64,000 bases of DNA, taken from NCBI GenBank assembly GCA_025677815.1, contig JAIXMP010000004.1:682001-746000 (forward strand), read 5' to 3'. Positions 34,509-46,430 of this stretch are shown here, piece after piece (within the stretch, counting starts at the first letter, position 1; each line of letters opens with the position of its first letter). Under the pieces are notes generated by a model that saw only the letters and a list, made by a program, of their open reading frames with translations, searched no databases and was not told the DNA's origin. The translations under genes and the position numbers were made by a program. The DNA comes from Phascolomyces articulosus (lineage: Eukaryota; Mucoromycota; Mucoromycetes; Mucorales; Lichtheimiaceae).

Positions 34509-36424
34509 ATGGACAATCAATCTCGACGTTACCCTTATGGTTATGGTCAACCTGGTGGTATAGCAGAATCAGCACCAACACATTCTTCCCATCTTCCGCC
34601 TCCACCTCCACAAAATACACAACCATTACCTTCTAAAGAAATATATCAATATGATGCACCTTGGCCATTGTATGCACTGGATTGGTGCAAAGTACCCAAT
34701 GAAAGAAAAGGATTCCGGATGGCCATTGGTAGTCTTATTGAAGAAAGTAACAACAAGGTATTATCTTTTTTTGATGATATGGGATAACCCCATTTTTATT
34801 ACATAAACCCATTACATGTTATTAATATAGTGATGCTATTTTATATCGTATCATCCTCTTTTATATGATAGTTACAAGTAATTGCACGAACAGATACACT
34901 TGAAGGTGCAAATGTATATCCGAATCAACCTACACCAGATTTTACAGTAGTGGCAGAAGCGGATGTGTATTACCCAACAACCAGAGTGTTATGGGAGCCA
35001 TGGAGGGTAATTTGGGGGGGGGATATATATTACTAAAAGGGAATTGGTGAAGGGAGGAGGGAAGAGGAAATAAAGAAAAAGAATCCCATACAAGGAGTAA
35101 GAAAGAAAGGATTTAGAGGGATGGTGTATTATTGTTATTATTATTATCCTAAAAGGTTAAATGATTTACATGTGTATATAGAGTGAAACATGGCGAGCAG
35201 ATCTTCTTGCAACAACTGGCGATATTTTACGGATATGGGAATTGGTAGATCATCCACGATACGGTACGACAAGCAACTCCATTAATAGCTCAAGTGGTCG
35301 AAATAGCCCACCATATTATATGCAACAGCTCGTAAAGAAAGCAGAGCTTGCTAATGTATGTAAAAAAAAAAAGAAAACACAACAAATCACTGATTTATTT
35401 TACTTGAATGCAGTGAAATCCAACAATTGAAAGGATGATATTTTAATATCGATGATCAACTTCTTTTTTTATATTTTTTGTTAGACAAAACAAACTGATT
35501 TTTGCGCGCCATTAACATCTTTTGATTGGAATGAAACGGATCCATCATTGATCGTAACGTCAAGTATTGATACGACCTGTACTGTATGGAACGTCGAGAC
35601 AAATCAGGCAAAAACACAACTTATTGCACATGATAGTGATGTATATGATGTGGCGTTTATGCATGGATCGCCAGATATATTTGCAAGTGTTGGTGCGGAT
35701 GGATCCGTGCGACTATTTGATTTACGGTAAAAAAAAAAAGAGATAAATGATTGTTGGAAGAGAAACTATTTGCATGAAAATGATACGCGACGAATAAAGA
35801 AGAAATCTAAAAACTCATTTGTGATCGAATCCATGATATAGATCACTCGAACATTCAACAATTTTATACGAAGCAGCACCTAATACATCTGCTGGAACAA
35901 ATCATAGTAGTAGCACTGGCGGACGCAGCAATGGCAATATGGTGAATTCTTCAACATCCCCTCTTTTACGATTACAATTCAATCGTATCAATCCCAATAT
36001 GCTGGCAACATTCCATATGGATTCTTCATCGGTTCTTGTTCTTGACATTCGTTATCCAAGTACACCCATGGCAGAACTTGTCAAGAGTCATCAAGGCAGT
36101 ATCAATGGCATTAGTTGGTCTCCCAACCAAGCTGGACAATTATGTACAGGTGGTGATGATGGGCAAGTCCTTGTATGGGATATCAATAATGGAGGAGGTG
36201 GTAGCGCAAGTGGAGGAGGCCCCGATCAACATAATTCACATCATTCACGACAACAGCAATATTATCAACAACAGCGATATAGCCAACATACCCCACGATC
36301 AATTCAAGACCCTATTCTGGCTTATTCTGCTGGCTCTGAAGTGAGTTCACTTGCTTGGAGTAAAGGTGTTCCTGATTGGATTGGCATTGGATTTGGAAGA
36401 ACAGTGCAGGCGCTGCGCGTTTAA
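34509..36424 (+). CDS. DCAF7: DCAF7/WDR68-like WD40 protein (AN11/TTG1 family)
   Basis: Five exons: 34509-34757, 34872-35006, 35182-35355, 35485-35726 and 35842-36424, giving 460 residues. The match to animal DCAF7 (HAN11) is strong throughout: [113 protein letters not shown], and the ending [24 protein letters not shown]. Insertions rich in Asn, Ser, Gly and Gln sit in loops between blades and make it longer than the ~342-residue animal form. The family binds DYRK/HIPK kinases and DDB1 and acts as a scaffold. Function here is inferred from similarity. The N-terminal 35 residues are Pro-rich. The start is the first in-frame ATG after a long T run. Confidence 0.93.
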
Positions 36425-36772
36425 AGAAACAGAAAAAAAAAACATAATAATTCACACACACGCACAACAATGAAGAAAAAAAACTCCAAGTTGTAAAATT
36501 GTAGATGTTGTACATATGAAAAAGAAAATGTGCTTTTTTTACTCTGTTATGGTGATGCACTGTGATTTTTAATGTATATATATGTATCTCTTGCAAAGGG
36601 TAAAAAAAAAGGTGAATAATGGATGGTTATGATGGATGATAAGTGTATATGGATTTGAAATTTACAAGTGTGATAGGGATAGATTAGTATATATATATAT
36701 ATGAAAAGTTTATATTACTGTTTATAATATGTTAGAAATGGAGGAGAGTGGGGAAGAACGAACAGTGTAAAA
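36425..36772. other. Short gap between convergent genes
   Basis: The 348 bp between the 3' ends of the DCAF7-like gene (+) and the tail-anchored protein gene (-) are AT-rich, with TA repeats at about 36690-36702. Both transcripts must end here. No gene is seen. Confidence 0.6.
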
Positions 36773-38132
36773 CTAGCGCACTGCTAATAAGGCAATCAAC
36801 ATGGACAATGTGATTATTGTAATGAACGGACCCCAGTGGCGGACTCGGGTCCATACCGCTTCGGTCCGTGTGGTTGTACGAGCCTGTACTTGCAGGATCT
36901 CAAGCCTATCAGTCATGTTCATACTTTTGTTATATCCCTCTATGCTTGTTGTGGTGTGTTTATGTTGTCCACGTAATATTTGAAGCCTTGGAACACAACT
37001 ATTCACTTCTCGCAATAGCGTTTTCATTCTTGTCACTGCATCAAATCTTCCATAGGTGATCATCGCATTAACATGCTAAAAACATACCCATGTTTGGAAT
37101 AATATGTTACACAAAGTTGTTTATATAGTATTAAATTGTTTATTTTTATTGTTTATATAGATTACCTCAGCTTCTTTATCCATTGTCTTTAGCTTTTTCA
37201 TATATTCAACCATCTCTGACTTATTTGATTCAATCTTTTGTTCTTCCAAATGGATGAGATATTCAAACCGTGCAATTCCTTCTTTTAAATGAGCAATGAT
37301 TTTTTGGGCATTTCTATAATTTCGTTTCCAATAAAAATAAAAGATATGAGTGAATAAACATAATGATAATGGTGATGAATCAGATATAAATCAAGTTGTC
37401 ATTTTTGTTTTTTATTTACATTGATTCAATGCTTTCATGATCAAAACAGGGCGCTTGGGAACCAGTAGGATACCAATCAGTTGGTACTACAAAGTTCTGC
37501 ATCTGGCACTTGATTTCATGCAGGTTGCACGAGACCTCAGGTTCTTCCGGTGATGATGGCGCCGATAATGATACTATGGGTGGTTGTGGCTGTTGTAATG
37601 ATAATGCTGCTAAATGATTGTTCTTGTTCATACTGTTATTTAATAATGGAGATGGTGTTGATCCTGTATCAACTGTTAGTACTGGAAGGATATTAGTATG
37701 TGGCGTTGTATTTTCTGGTGATACTATTTTAAAGAATAAATACATGGTTTGAACAATAAAAAAAAAGTTAAGCCATTTTTTATGTTTCACGTGGGTAATA
37801 TAATGGCGACACTAAAGTAAAAAAGATTTTCCCTTACATTGTGCTGCTCTTCGATATACTTCTGCAGTAGTGCTCATGTTCGTCGAATCTTTTCGTTTCA
37901 ATCGACGAACACTATTGACAAGTCGTGATACACCTAAAATGGGATTAGGTCGTTTACTACTCGCCATAGTGCCTCGTCGTTGATTGCTCACTTGATGTTG
38001 TTCTCGTCGAGAAAATGAGTCTACAAATGGATCTACTAATGCTGGATGTCGCCATTGTAATGAAGTCGTCGATAAAGACGCGCCTTCGACATGGCCCATT
38101 TCGATAAAATTTCGAACTTCTTCGAATTCCAT
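36773..38132 (-). CDS. Tail-anchored coiled-coil membrane protein, function unknown
   Basis: Four exons on the minus strand: 38132-37838, 37723-37420, 37313-37166 and 37075-36773, giving 349 residues. The N-terminus (MEFEEVRNFIEMGHVEGASL) is followed by a basic region and a Ser/Pro-rich disordered part. From about residue 195 the protein is helical and charged (AQKIIAHLKEGIARFEYLIH, EMVEYMKKLKTMDKEAE), a likely coiled coil. The last 22 residues (HWGPFITIITLSMLIALLAV then R) form one membrane segment at the extreme C-terminus, the mark of a tail-anchored protein inserted after translation, as in SNAREs. I see no clear SNARE zero-layer pattern and do not assign it to that family. The membrane it sits in is unknown. 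Confidence 0.78.
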
Positions 38133-40408
38133 GAGTAATTTTTATAGAGAAGGGAGTGGTATAGAAAAAATGTAATAAAAAAGAAGTAAGAAAGGGAACG
38201 TGATATATATATAGTCATTATTATTATAATAATACGACTCACCTGCTCAACTTATTTTTGCCCTGAACACTAACACTTATTTTGGAAAGAGGATAGCCAA
38301 TTTGGTGCCTGACTGCATTTTACCGGATTATCGTTAACGAATTTATCGATTACTATTCGTCGAAATGTCTTTGTTCCGAAAATGCCGATAATGTTACCAA
38401 GACTCAAGGGTTATTATTAAGTGTTCCATGCATAATATTTCATTTTTCAACACAAATAATAGTGTTCCAGATATTTCCATGTTTCAGTTATAACTGCTGG
38501 GCGACGATAACACCTTTATTTTTAATCAGTTACTAGGGTATAACAAGTTTAATTGGAACATGCCTATTTAGCAGAAAAGAAACAGTCATTATGTGATGGG
38601 TATATTTATGCAGGAGTACACATAAAAAATGCAGGTGGGAAATATATAAAATACTTCTTCCTTTTAGGCAGAGAATGATCATATAAACGTACAGTACATC
38701 ATGAGTGTGACAAATCACCATGCACCATTTTCATTACGAATATATTAAACACTTTCATCAGGTACTTTTTTTTAATAATGTTTTATTATCAAATATTATG
38801 TTTCACAAGAAGGAGGTTCTTTTTTTGTCAAGTTATATATAGGTACATAAGGATTTAATATGTTTATGTATAGGCGGGAGCTATCTGCTTCTATTTCTTG
38901 AGCCTATGTAGCAGAATGACAGGAACTTATTTTGTTTGAATAAAGTCTAAGAACCATTGTTGATATTAAAGGCGAGAAACTTTTAAGTTGAGTTATGAGG
39001 GGGGGGGGACCTTAGATAACGTCACAATAATAACAAAAGATTAACTAAATCATACGCTTATTTTTATTTTCAATCTATATTTTCCAAATTAACTTTCTTT
39101 TCATTTCAACAATCCAGTAAAGAGAAAGATCAAAGGGAAAGATGACTTGTATTACCTGATGTCCACTTTTTTTCTTGCTTACCTAAACACATCCCGATCT
39201 TATGACAATAAATATAGCAACGAATGAAAACATGATGGACACTTCAAGGTTGCACACTATTTGAAGAGCAAGATAAGGCTCCAAAGCAATTTAAAACTCA
39301 AGGGATAACCTAGGAGATATCGATCGACAACACAGATTCATCAAGAGGTATAATGGATAGCCCATAGTGAGTAGATATACTTGTACATTTAACGCAATAA
39401 AATAATATCTCTTGTACTTGCTACCGTAAAAAAAAAAAAAAAAGCTTGATGTGGCTCCTGCTTATAAAAGAAACGACGTAGTAAAATTTTGAAAAGAAAG
39501 AGCCGGCCTGTATATTGTTGTACTTATAGGCACAAACACTTCACATTGAGCAGAGCATCATTTTTTGTCCTCCTCCTAACATTCCATTACTTACCCTTTT
39601 TGATTATAAACTCTTGTTTAAATTTTATTCAGAGTTGTATTTTACATTGATCATTACCATATTGGCAACCACCACCACTTGAAGCATAGTAGAAAACAAG
39701 CGAAGACTTTAAGCAATAGCAGTGTGAACTCCTATGTAACTGTAACCAGCAGGCCAATTACAAACACGTAACTTAGTTTGCCACCAGTGATCTGCCAAGC
39801 CGTGGTGATGGATGCTCTAGATAACAAATTTGAGATGCACTGAAAACTGGGCATCTAAATACCAGTAATAATTTTATAAATATTTCGTAAGCTCTCCAGG
39901 CTATCCATTTGTCTCATCGTGAAACCCGAGTTAATCAAGATAATTACCATTTATTCAACAAATACCAATTGATTAACAGGAGCGAGAGTGGAAGGAGTAA
40001 GCATTATGAATTGGAGCTGGATCTCATCAATTTTATTATAGTTGGTGGCATAAATTGCATTACCTGGTCCGATCAGACAACGCATAAACTCTCAATTTGG
40101 AAACTCGCAGCATTACAACATTCACTCTCTGTAACTTGAACTCACACCTGTTCCTCTTTCTACCACATTTATTTTTTGTGTTCAGTAAGAAAAAGAACCT
40201 CATTTATTGGTGCGAAATGTCAGCACAGATGCGCAAATCAAATAGAAAAGAGACAACAATCTTCGAAAAGCAGTAATGAAAAACACGGATTCCTTGAATG
40301 TGAGTTCAAATAAAAAGTTGAGAGATCTTAATGAACTATCGCGTTAAAATAAAAAGTATAATACTTATAAATTGTGGTTTTATCTTAGTACTTTAATCGT
40401 ACATTCGC
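38133..40408. other. Intergenic region, AT-rich
   Basis: The 2.3 kb hold a G run at 38999-39009 and an A run at 39428-39443. One + frame at 39909-40139 has a partly coding-like end (CITWSDQTTHKLSIWKLAAL). It could be an outlying piece of the decayed gene that follows, but I see no joining splice sites. Confidence 0.5.
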
Positions 40409-43346
40409 GATTGCATCGATAAAGAAACCGATCCGAGTTTGAATGTCTTGCTGAATCTTCATAAAGAGGAGGTGATCAATGAAATAGAGGTAACTGATCC
40501 ACAACAAGTAAAGGAACTCCTAAAAGGACAGTTTGGATCTATTTGTGGTACATTACTCAAGGTTGATAAGGTGGCTATGCGTCTACTTTCTCCCTTTTCC
40601 TTCTATATTGTTTTACCTTTTACTTTTTCTATCTATCTCTAACACATGATCACTTAACTCAATGGCGTATAGTACTACTTTTTTGGGGGTGGGTGAAATT
40701 AATTGAATGGAAGAAAACAAGCATTCAAAAACAATTAGCAAACACTTTGACAGTATCTGTAGAATTCAACATGTAAACCCCAAGGTTCTTTTTGGACGAT
40801 ATGGTGCCAAGGTCAAGAATATATATGTGTGTGTGTTCGGAAGGGTGTTTGACATGGCATACTCTTATTCCTATTCTTACTTTCGGTTTTTTTTTTCCCT
40901 TTTTCTTTTATAGATTGACACAAAAGTTGACACGAAGGTCCATTCAATGGTAAGTTCTTTTGTATATACTGGTAGGTATAGCTGCTGCATGGAGAAGTGC
41001 ATACTAAAATATACTGTATTAGGCCGATAATACTATTAATCGTGATACATGTGAATCAATTGTTCATGGTGTGTTGAAGGTAATAAGTTTATACGTATAC
41101 TGGATCCTCCCTCTCTCTCCTCGCACACACACAAAACAACAACAACAACAACAAACTGACAATTATATAAACTAGACAACCATTAAAAACACCAAAGCGC
41201 GTACCACTCTAAAATGAAAAAATATTATTGCAAGCCAATTTGAAGGAGGTACTGAACAGTACTGTGAAAATGAGCAATTTCATTCATCCCGCATATTCGT
41301 TCTCTCGCGATGCATGTATATTAAATGATAATACACATCTATTATTAACAGAAATGAACAAAAAGAAACGGACATCTGAAGAGGACAATGAATCTAATGA
41401 TAACCAAGGTAAGAAACATTTAACACTGTAGAAAATTAAACCCAAAAAAACCTAAACTCCTAACCGAAAAACACGAATTCGTGTTTTTTTCATGTGTAAC
41501 CTCACGAAATCGGTCCTGAATTTAGCTGGAGTTTACCTAAATTCGTGTTTTTATGAGCATATTTGAGAATACCTTTTTCTACAGTGTAATTGATAGCTTC
41601 AAGTGGGTCAGAGAAAAAAAAAGTACGGGGTGTTTATGATTGTGTCTATATTGATGTAACGGAAATAATGACATGTGCTTTTTTACCTTGGATGATTCAG
41701 ACATTGATTACAGCTTCCCTACGGGAAAAGGTGCTGTATATGTTGATCCTATCGAGATCCATGGTCGTTTCTCAGTTAGAACAAAAATTAAACGTGTTGC
41801 ATTAAACATACAAAAAAAAAAAAAAAACGGAAAACAGCACATTATCCAAAAAAGAAAGGAATATTATGAGGTATTGAGAATGTGCGAATGTGAGAGTGGG
41901 AGAGTGGGAGAGCGATTTTTTTGATGGTAAAACAAGACAGTGGTACTAACTTTTTCTTTTTTAGTGCTGATTTAAGTTCCATAATCGACATGGTTAACCA
42001 GGATGAAGATGGTCAACGTTCCTTGTTCTCAGATATCCAGTGGGCAACTTCAACCAACTACATGAAAAGTACAAAATGCCAATAATATAATTACCAGATA
42101 CAACACTGGACATGTGGAAGATTGTGTCAAAGGTAGGTTATGGCTCAGTTGTCTGCTGGATACATGGTATGTAAAGGCAAGAAGTTGAAACATTGACTCA
42201 AGAATATATTCTTTGTTATTATAAATGTAAAGAAGAAGCCAATGCAGACAGTGGTCTTATTTTCTTACTTCGTGCCCTTGGTTGTAATAGTGTAGGTCCA
42301 ACATTGTACACTTACAATCGGGTTCTGTTGGACAATGTGAGGAAGCGCGAATACGAATAACAAAGAGTAAGATAGAAACCGTGATATATGATAATAAAAC
42401 GATAATGGGATCTTGACTAGCAAGATCCCTTTTTTTATATACGTCGAAATATAAGGGGCTAATTAGTACGTCTACACTGATATAAATAATCTACATTTTT
42501 ATCTAGGCTATCTAGTATTCTTATATTTCTATATACAACCATGCGTTCCTCCATCCATCATATATCCTTGATATCCTCGATCAGCGATCTTATGGGTTGT
42601 ATATCGTCTTAATGGCATACACCATTACATTGGTAACCCACAACTTTCAGATGAAGAGAAAACATTTCTTCGTATTTTCGAATTTGTGTAATGACCTTTT
42701 TCAATTTGTTTTATATAATAATACATACTGCATTATCGCTTATATTTACTAATTAGTACTTTATTTTCTTTGGTAGATTGGAGCGATTAAAATACGATTG
42801 GGAGTACCTAACAGTGGACAGCACCTTAAACCTTACAGAGCAAGATTTCCATAGTGCCCTTTGATCTCCATTTTATTTCGATTTATCTTACGTGATAGTT
42901 CTTACAAATTACGATTAAAATCGTAAGTGGTTATTCAATATTAAAAATCTATTGCGTTATACTCATACTTTTATATTATAAAAGTGGCTAATATCTAACT
43001 ATTATATGCATTAGTGACGAATCGATCTTCCAGTACTCCACCAACTAAAAAAAAATACAGTATTACCGCATTTATTATACAGCTGATTGGTTCTTCCGGT
43101 GAAATATCAACGATGCACTTGGATTCTTTTGGTCTCTTCTATGCCGCGATTCCTCAATTCAAACTATCCTTTCCTGATTGTTTTGTAAACATGTATATGA
43201 ATTTATTGACACTATTCGAGCTCTGTGCACCGTGTGACATGAATTAGAGAAAATTTCAGATATGATTCCATCTGTTCATGCCAGGAAAAACGATATTGGA
43301 GCACATTTAGGTACTTGTAGTAATAAAAACGAAGCGTGTCGTTAAA
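40409..43346 (+). pseudogene. Decayed multi-exon gene (or genes), unidentified family
   Basis: A chain of coding-like blocks on the plus strand still has good splice sites. Block 40409-40570 reads IDKETDPSLNVLLNLHKEEV; 40914-40949 reads IDTKVDTKVHSM; 41023-41079 reads ADNTINRDTCESIVHGVLK. Block 41176-41408 has an in-frame stop and reads LLQANLKEVLNSTVKMSNFI. Block 41701-41805 reads DIDYSFPTGKGAVYVDPIEI; 41965-42082 reads DLSSIIDMVNQDEDGQRSLF; about 42235-42360 reads SGLIFLLRALGCNSVGPTLY. Blocks 42573-42687 and 42777-42864 join perfectly across an 89-nt intron (QLSDEEKTFLRIFEFV to LERLKYDWEYLTVDSTLN). Blocks at 43014-43247 and 43250-43346 follow. Stops and frame changes between blocks mean no full protein can be read. 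A gene model with other splice choices, or a low-quality sequence, is a weaker alternative. Confidence 0.5.
41424..41586. mobile_element. MITE-like element with terminal inverted repeats
   Basis: The left end reads CACTGTAGAAAA (41424-41435) and the right end is its reverse complement, TTTTCTACAGTG (41575-41586): a 12-bp perfect terminal inverted repeat. TAA flanks both sides (41421-41423 and 41587-41589), as a 3-bp target duplication would. The inside is a foldback: it holds a perfect 22-nt palindrome at 41467-41488 centred on GAATTC, and a second AATTCGTGTTTTT near 41550. There is no coding capacity in 163 bp, so it would be non-autonomous. The TAA duplication recalls the PIF/Harbinger group, but the ends alone do not settle this. 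It sits in what looks like an intron of the decayed gene. Confidence 0.68.
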
Positions 43347-44287
43347 AACGTTTCAAATTTTAATCTCTTTCCTTTTAATATAAAAGAGTGTATAAAACTT
43401 GAATTTCATGCATAAAATAAAAAAAGAGTTGTTCCGATTGGTTTATTCTTTTATAAAATGTGATATTCAAGTCGCAGCAATGAGCAACTTGGCTCTTTTC
43501 TTTTTTTTTATTTACAAGTTGATTGATTGATTGAAGTCCGTTTCTTTTATAGTCGGTCGGGTTCTTTTTTCCCTTTGCTTCATGCTCGGTCTCTCTCTCC
43601 CCCCCCTTTCACATACTTGCTCTTACTGTAAGCAATATTTTATTATTTTTGTGGATATTGTTGGGTGGATGGGAAAAGAAAAAAGAATCATACTAACATT
43701 ATCATTCATACCATTTCTTTTCTTTTTCTTCTTATTTATTGTATTATTATTACTGTATATTTAAACTCATCCATAAACACGGTAATAAAGCTTAAGTGAG
43801 GCGCATGAGAAAAAAATACTAAAATAAGTTAGTTCCCATATATTATATAAAGAATTGTTAGATATTATGGCTGAAGAACCAACAATTACTAAAGACCAAT
43901 TATAAAAACTGTCGCAGCAGTATATAAAAAAAAAAAAACTAAAAAACTGTCGCAGCAATATATAAAAAGTAGGAATTTTAAAAAGCTGCTTTCTTCATCT
44001 TTTTTGAACTTGTTACTTGTAAGTATTCGTTATTCTCATGGTGGTGCTTTTTTTTCTTTTATTTTATATATTTAAACTGTCAGTATACAATTATTTGGAT
44101 TTTACCTGATTGATTTTCTTTGAGGAGAAAAGAAAACTTGGTAGGCTGCACATTTATTTAAGTTTTGATATTTTAAAATCCTGATATATTAAAATGTCTC
44201 TTGCTTTTTTCTCCTCGTATTAAATTATATTTTCTTATACATTCACAGTATCATAATACTATCTTTTTTTTTGTTGAACAAGCAAGA
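43347..44287. other. Upstream region of the F-box gene
   Basis: This 0.9-kb AT-rich stretch contains T-rich tracts and the direct repeat pair listed separately. The frame of the F-box gene stays open upstream to about 44201 but has no ATG there, so transcription probably starts in this region. No other gene is seen. Confidence 0.55.
43906..43957. repeat. Two direct copies of a CTGTCGCAGCA motif upstream of the F-box gene
   Basis: AAACTGTCGCAGCA occurs at 43906-43919 and 43944-43957. Each copy is followed by a base or two and then TATATAAA. The pair lies about 330-380 bp upstream of the F-box gene's start codon. It resembles the pair at 14276-14320 upstream of the ABC-F gene, differing mainly by T for C in the core. 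Single near-copies occur at about 43473 and 47398. Confidence 0.55.
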
Positions 44288-46430
44288 ATGAGCGATGCAA
44301 CAGCAAGACAATTTTTTGGTGGTCTTCCGTTTGAAATTATTTCCGAGATTTTTGCACACCTTAACACACGTCTTTTAATAAAATGCATGAGTTTATCCCG
44401 CTTATGGTATGAATTTGTTCCACAATGTACAGATCAATGGTCCACAATTGTCTTCAGGGGCACACTGATACCCGGATCCAAGTCAAGATGGTCGCAAAGC
44501 ATTGGCAGATGTGTGAAAAGAGTCGAACTTCGTAATATGGATGAAGATACGCTTTATCTTGCTATGGAACGACTCATCGAAATCAACTGTCACCAAATTG
44601 GTAGTCTAAGTAGGTGATTTACATGATTATTAGTGTTTCCGGGGATGCATATTAACATAGCTCTATAATTCTATTTTCTATTTAAATTAACACAACAAAA
44701 AAGAGATTTCTGCCTGTCGAATACACAATGAAGATGCGTTTTTGAAACGACTCAAGGACCTGACATCTTATTCCATGATTACTCATCTTACATTTTACGT
44801 TCCACAACGCCTGTCGTTTCCACACGTATTGGATGTCTGCCCAGATCTTCAAGTACTGAAAATGAGAGAAAATCCCTATTCGTCAATACACAACTGGGAA
44901 GTTACGCAAAAGCCATCAAAGCCACTATCCGATACCCTTCAAACAAAACACGTTCATTTGACGAAACTGCACTTGCCGAACGAACTAAAGCATCAGAACG
45001 ATGATGAGTATATGCAATCAATGATTTATCATACACTTCCGAGGTGTCCTTCTCTTCAAATCTTTTGTTACCCGGGTAATTTCTACGACTTGCAAGGTAT
45101 AAATAAACATCCTTATTCCACTTTTATTTCTCAAGATAATGGGATCCACAAAGATAATATGACATCTACTGAGAGAACTGCCAATACAGAGCATGATTTA
45201 CGCAATGGAGAATACCTTTGTGCGAATTGGCCAAAATTTTGTTATTTTCAAGCCCTCCGAGCATATAATCAAGTAACTCAAGATCTCACCGATTCCGAAA
45301 AATCCGAACGAGATTACCATTTAAACAAGCTTGATGATGAAAAAGGTCATTTACGTTATTTTGCCGTTCAAGAAACATGTGGCTTTGGCCCAAATCAATT
45401 TGGACCTTATCTCTTACATGGGGCAGGTACATTGGAGTTTTTAATGATAAGCTGTGATTGGAAGGAGGAATACCAGATGGAGCACTCCTCTCCAAGGTAT
45501 GGGTATAAATACATCAGGGCTCCATCATTGGTTGGTCGTGATTGGACACCCGTTTTGCATGATCTTTATGCACCAAGACTTTGTACATTTATATGTGCTG
45601 ATATCCAGCTGAATCAAGATATCTTCCCTATACTAAGTCGATTTCCAAACTTGCAACACGTTCGTCTTCGTTCAAACAAATATGGCCGCAAAATGCGACT
45701 CAACATATTACGAACTTTCATCAGCTTAAAACAACTGCGCCATCTCCATCTGGAAGATGTTTTATTATACTATGGTGACAACCGAAAGGAAGATCCATTG
45801 GAATTTATGGAGGAACATATCTACCAGCACCGCAAGAAAGAACCAAATGAAACAGTTGCTACAAGCCCCATCCAGTATATCAAATTCGACCAAGTAAACT
45901 TGATGACAGGAAGTTTATTACATGCAATGACGTATATTACAACGCTCAAACATATCGACATCAATTTCAGTAAAGAGTGTAATTATAATCAAAATGAATT
46001 AGATCGATTCACCAAGCTGCTAGCACATAACGCGTTGTTTGTCGAATATATCAAATTACGCAGATTACGTTGGTCATTGATTTGGGATACTCTTTCTCCA
46101 TTAGCTGCATTACCACGTTTGAAAGTACTCGATGTTTGTGGTATTGGCGCTCATACTGTAGTAGATGCGTCTGCATTATCCAACTTGCTCAAAGGGACAA
46201 ACAGCTTGCAACAAATTAATATATGGCAAATATATCTTATAGGTATGAGACAGTTGACTGGTAAACGTGAACGTAAAGTTGGAAAATATGTGGAAAAATA
46301 TGTGGTGCCAAAAGATAAATTTATCTCGACCAGGAGTATATGTCCTTCACGCAAGCAAATTGATATAGCAATTGAATCACAAGATTTTGTTCGTAATAAG
46401 CCTCCTCGTTCTCGTTATAATCGTTTGTAA
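44288..46430 (+). CDS. F-box protein with leucine-rich-repeat-like C-terminus
   Basis: Two exons, 44288-44609 and 44704-46430, give 682 residues. Residues 10-50 are an F-box: LPFEIISEIFAHLNTRLLIK then MSLSRLWYEFVPQC. The rest follows an irregular leucine-rich pattern, seen in HLTFYVPQRLSFPHVLDVCP, LQVLKMREN, FPNLQHVRLRS, LKQLRHLHLEDVLLYYG and LPRLKVLDVCGIGAHTV. F-box proteins link substrates to Skp1-Cul1 ubiquitin ligases. This large, poorly conserved F-box/LRR type is common in mucoralean fungi, and its substrate is unknown. ATG 44288 is the first Met in the frame. The intron is 94 nt; splicing restores GSLKISACRIHNEDAF. Confidence 0.85.

Noticed and set aside
41467..41488. 22-nt perfect palindrome as an operator site
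   Set aside because: It lies inside the MITE-like element, where such symmetry is expected from the foldback structure.
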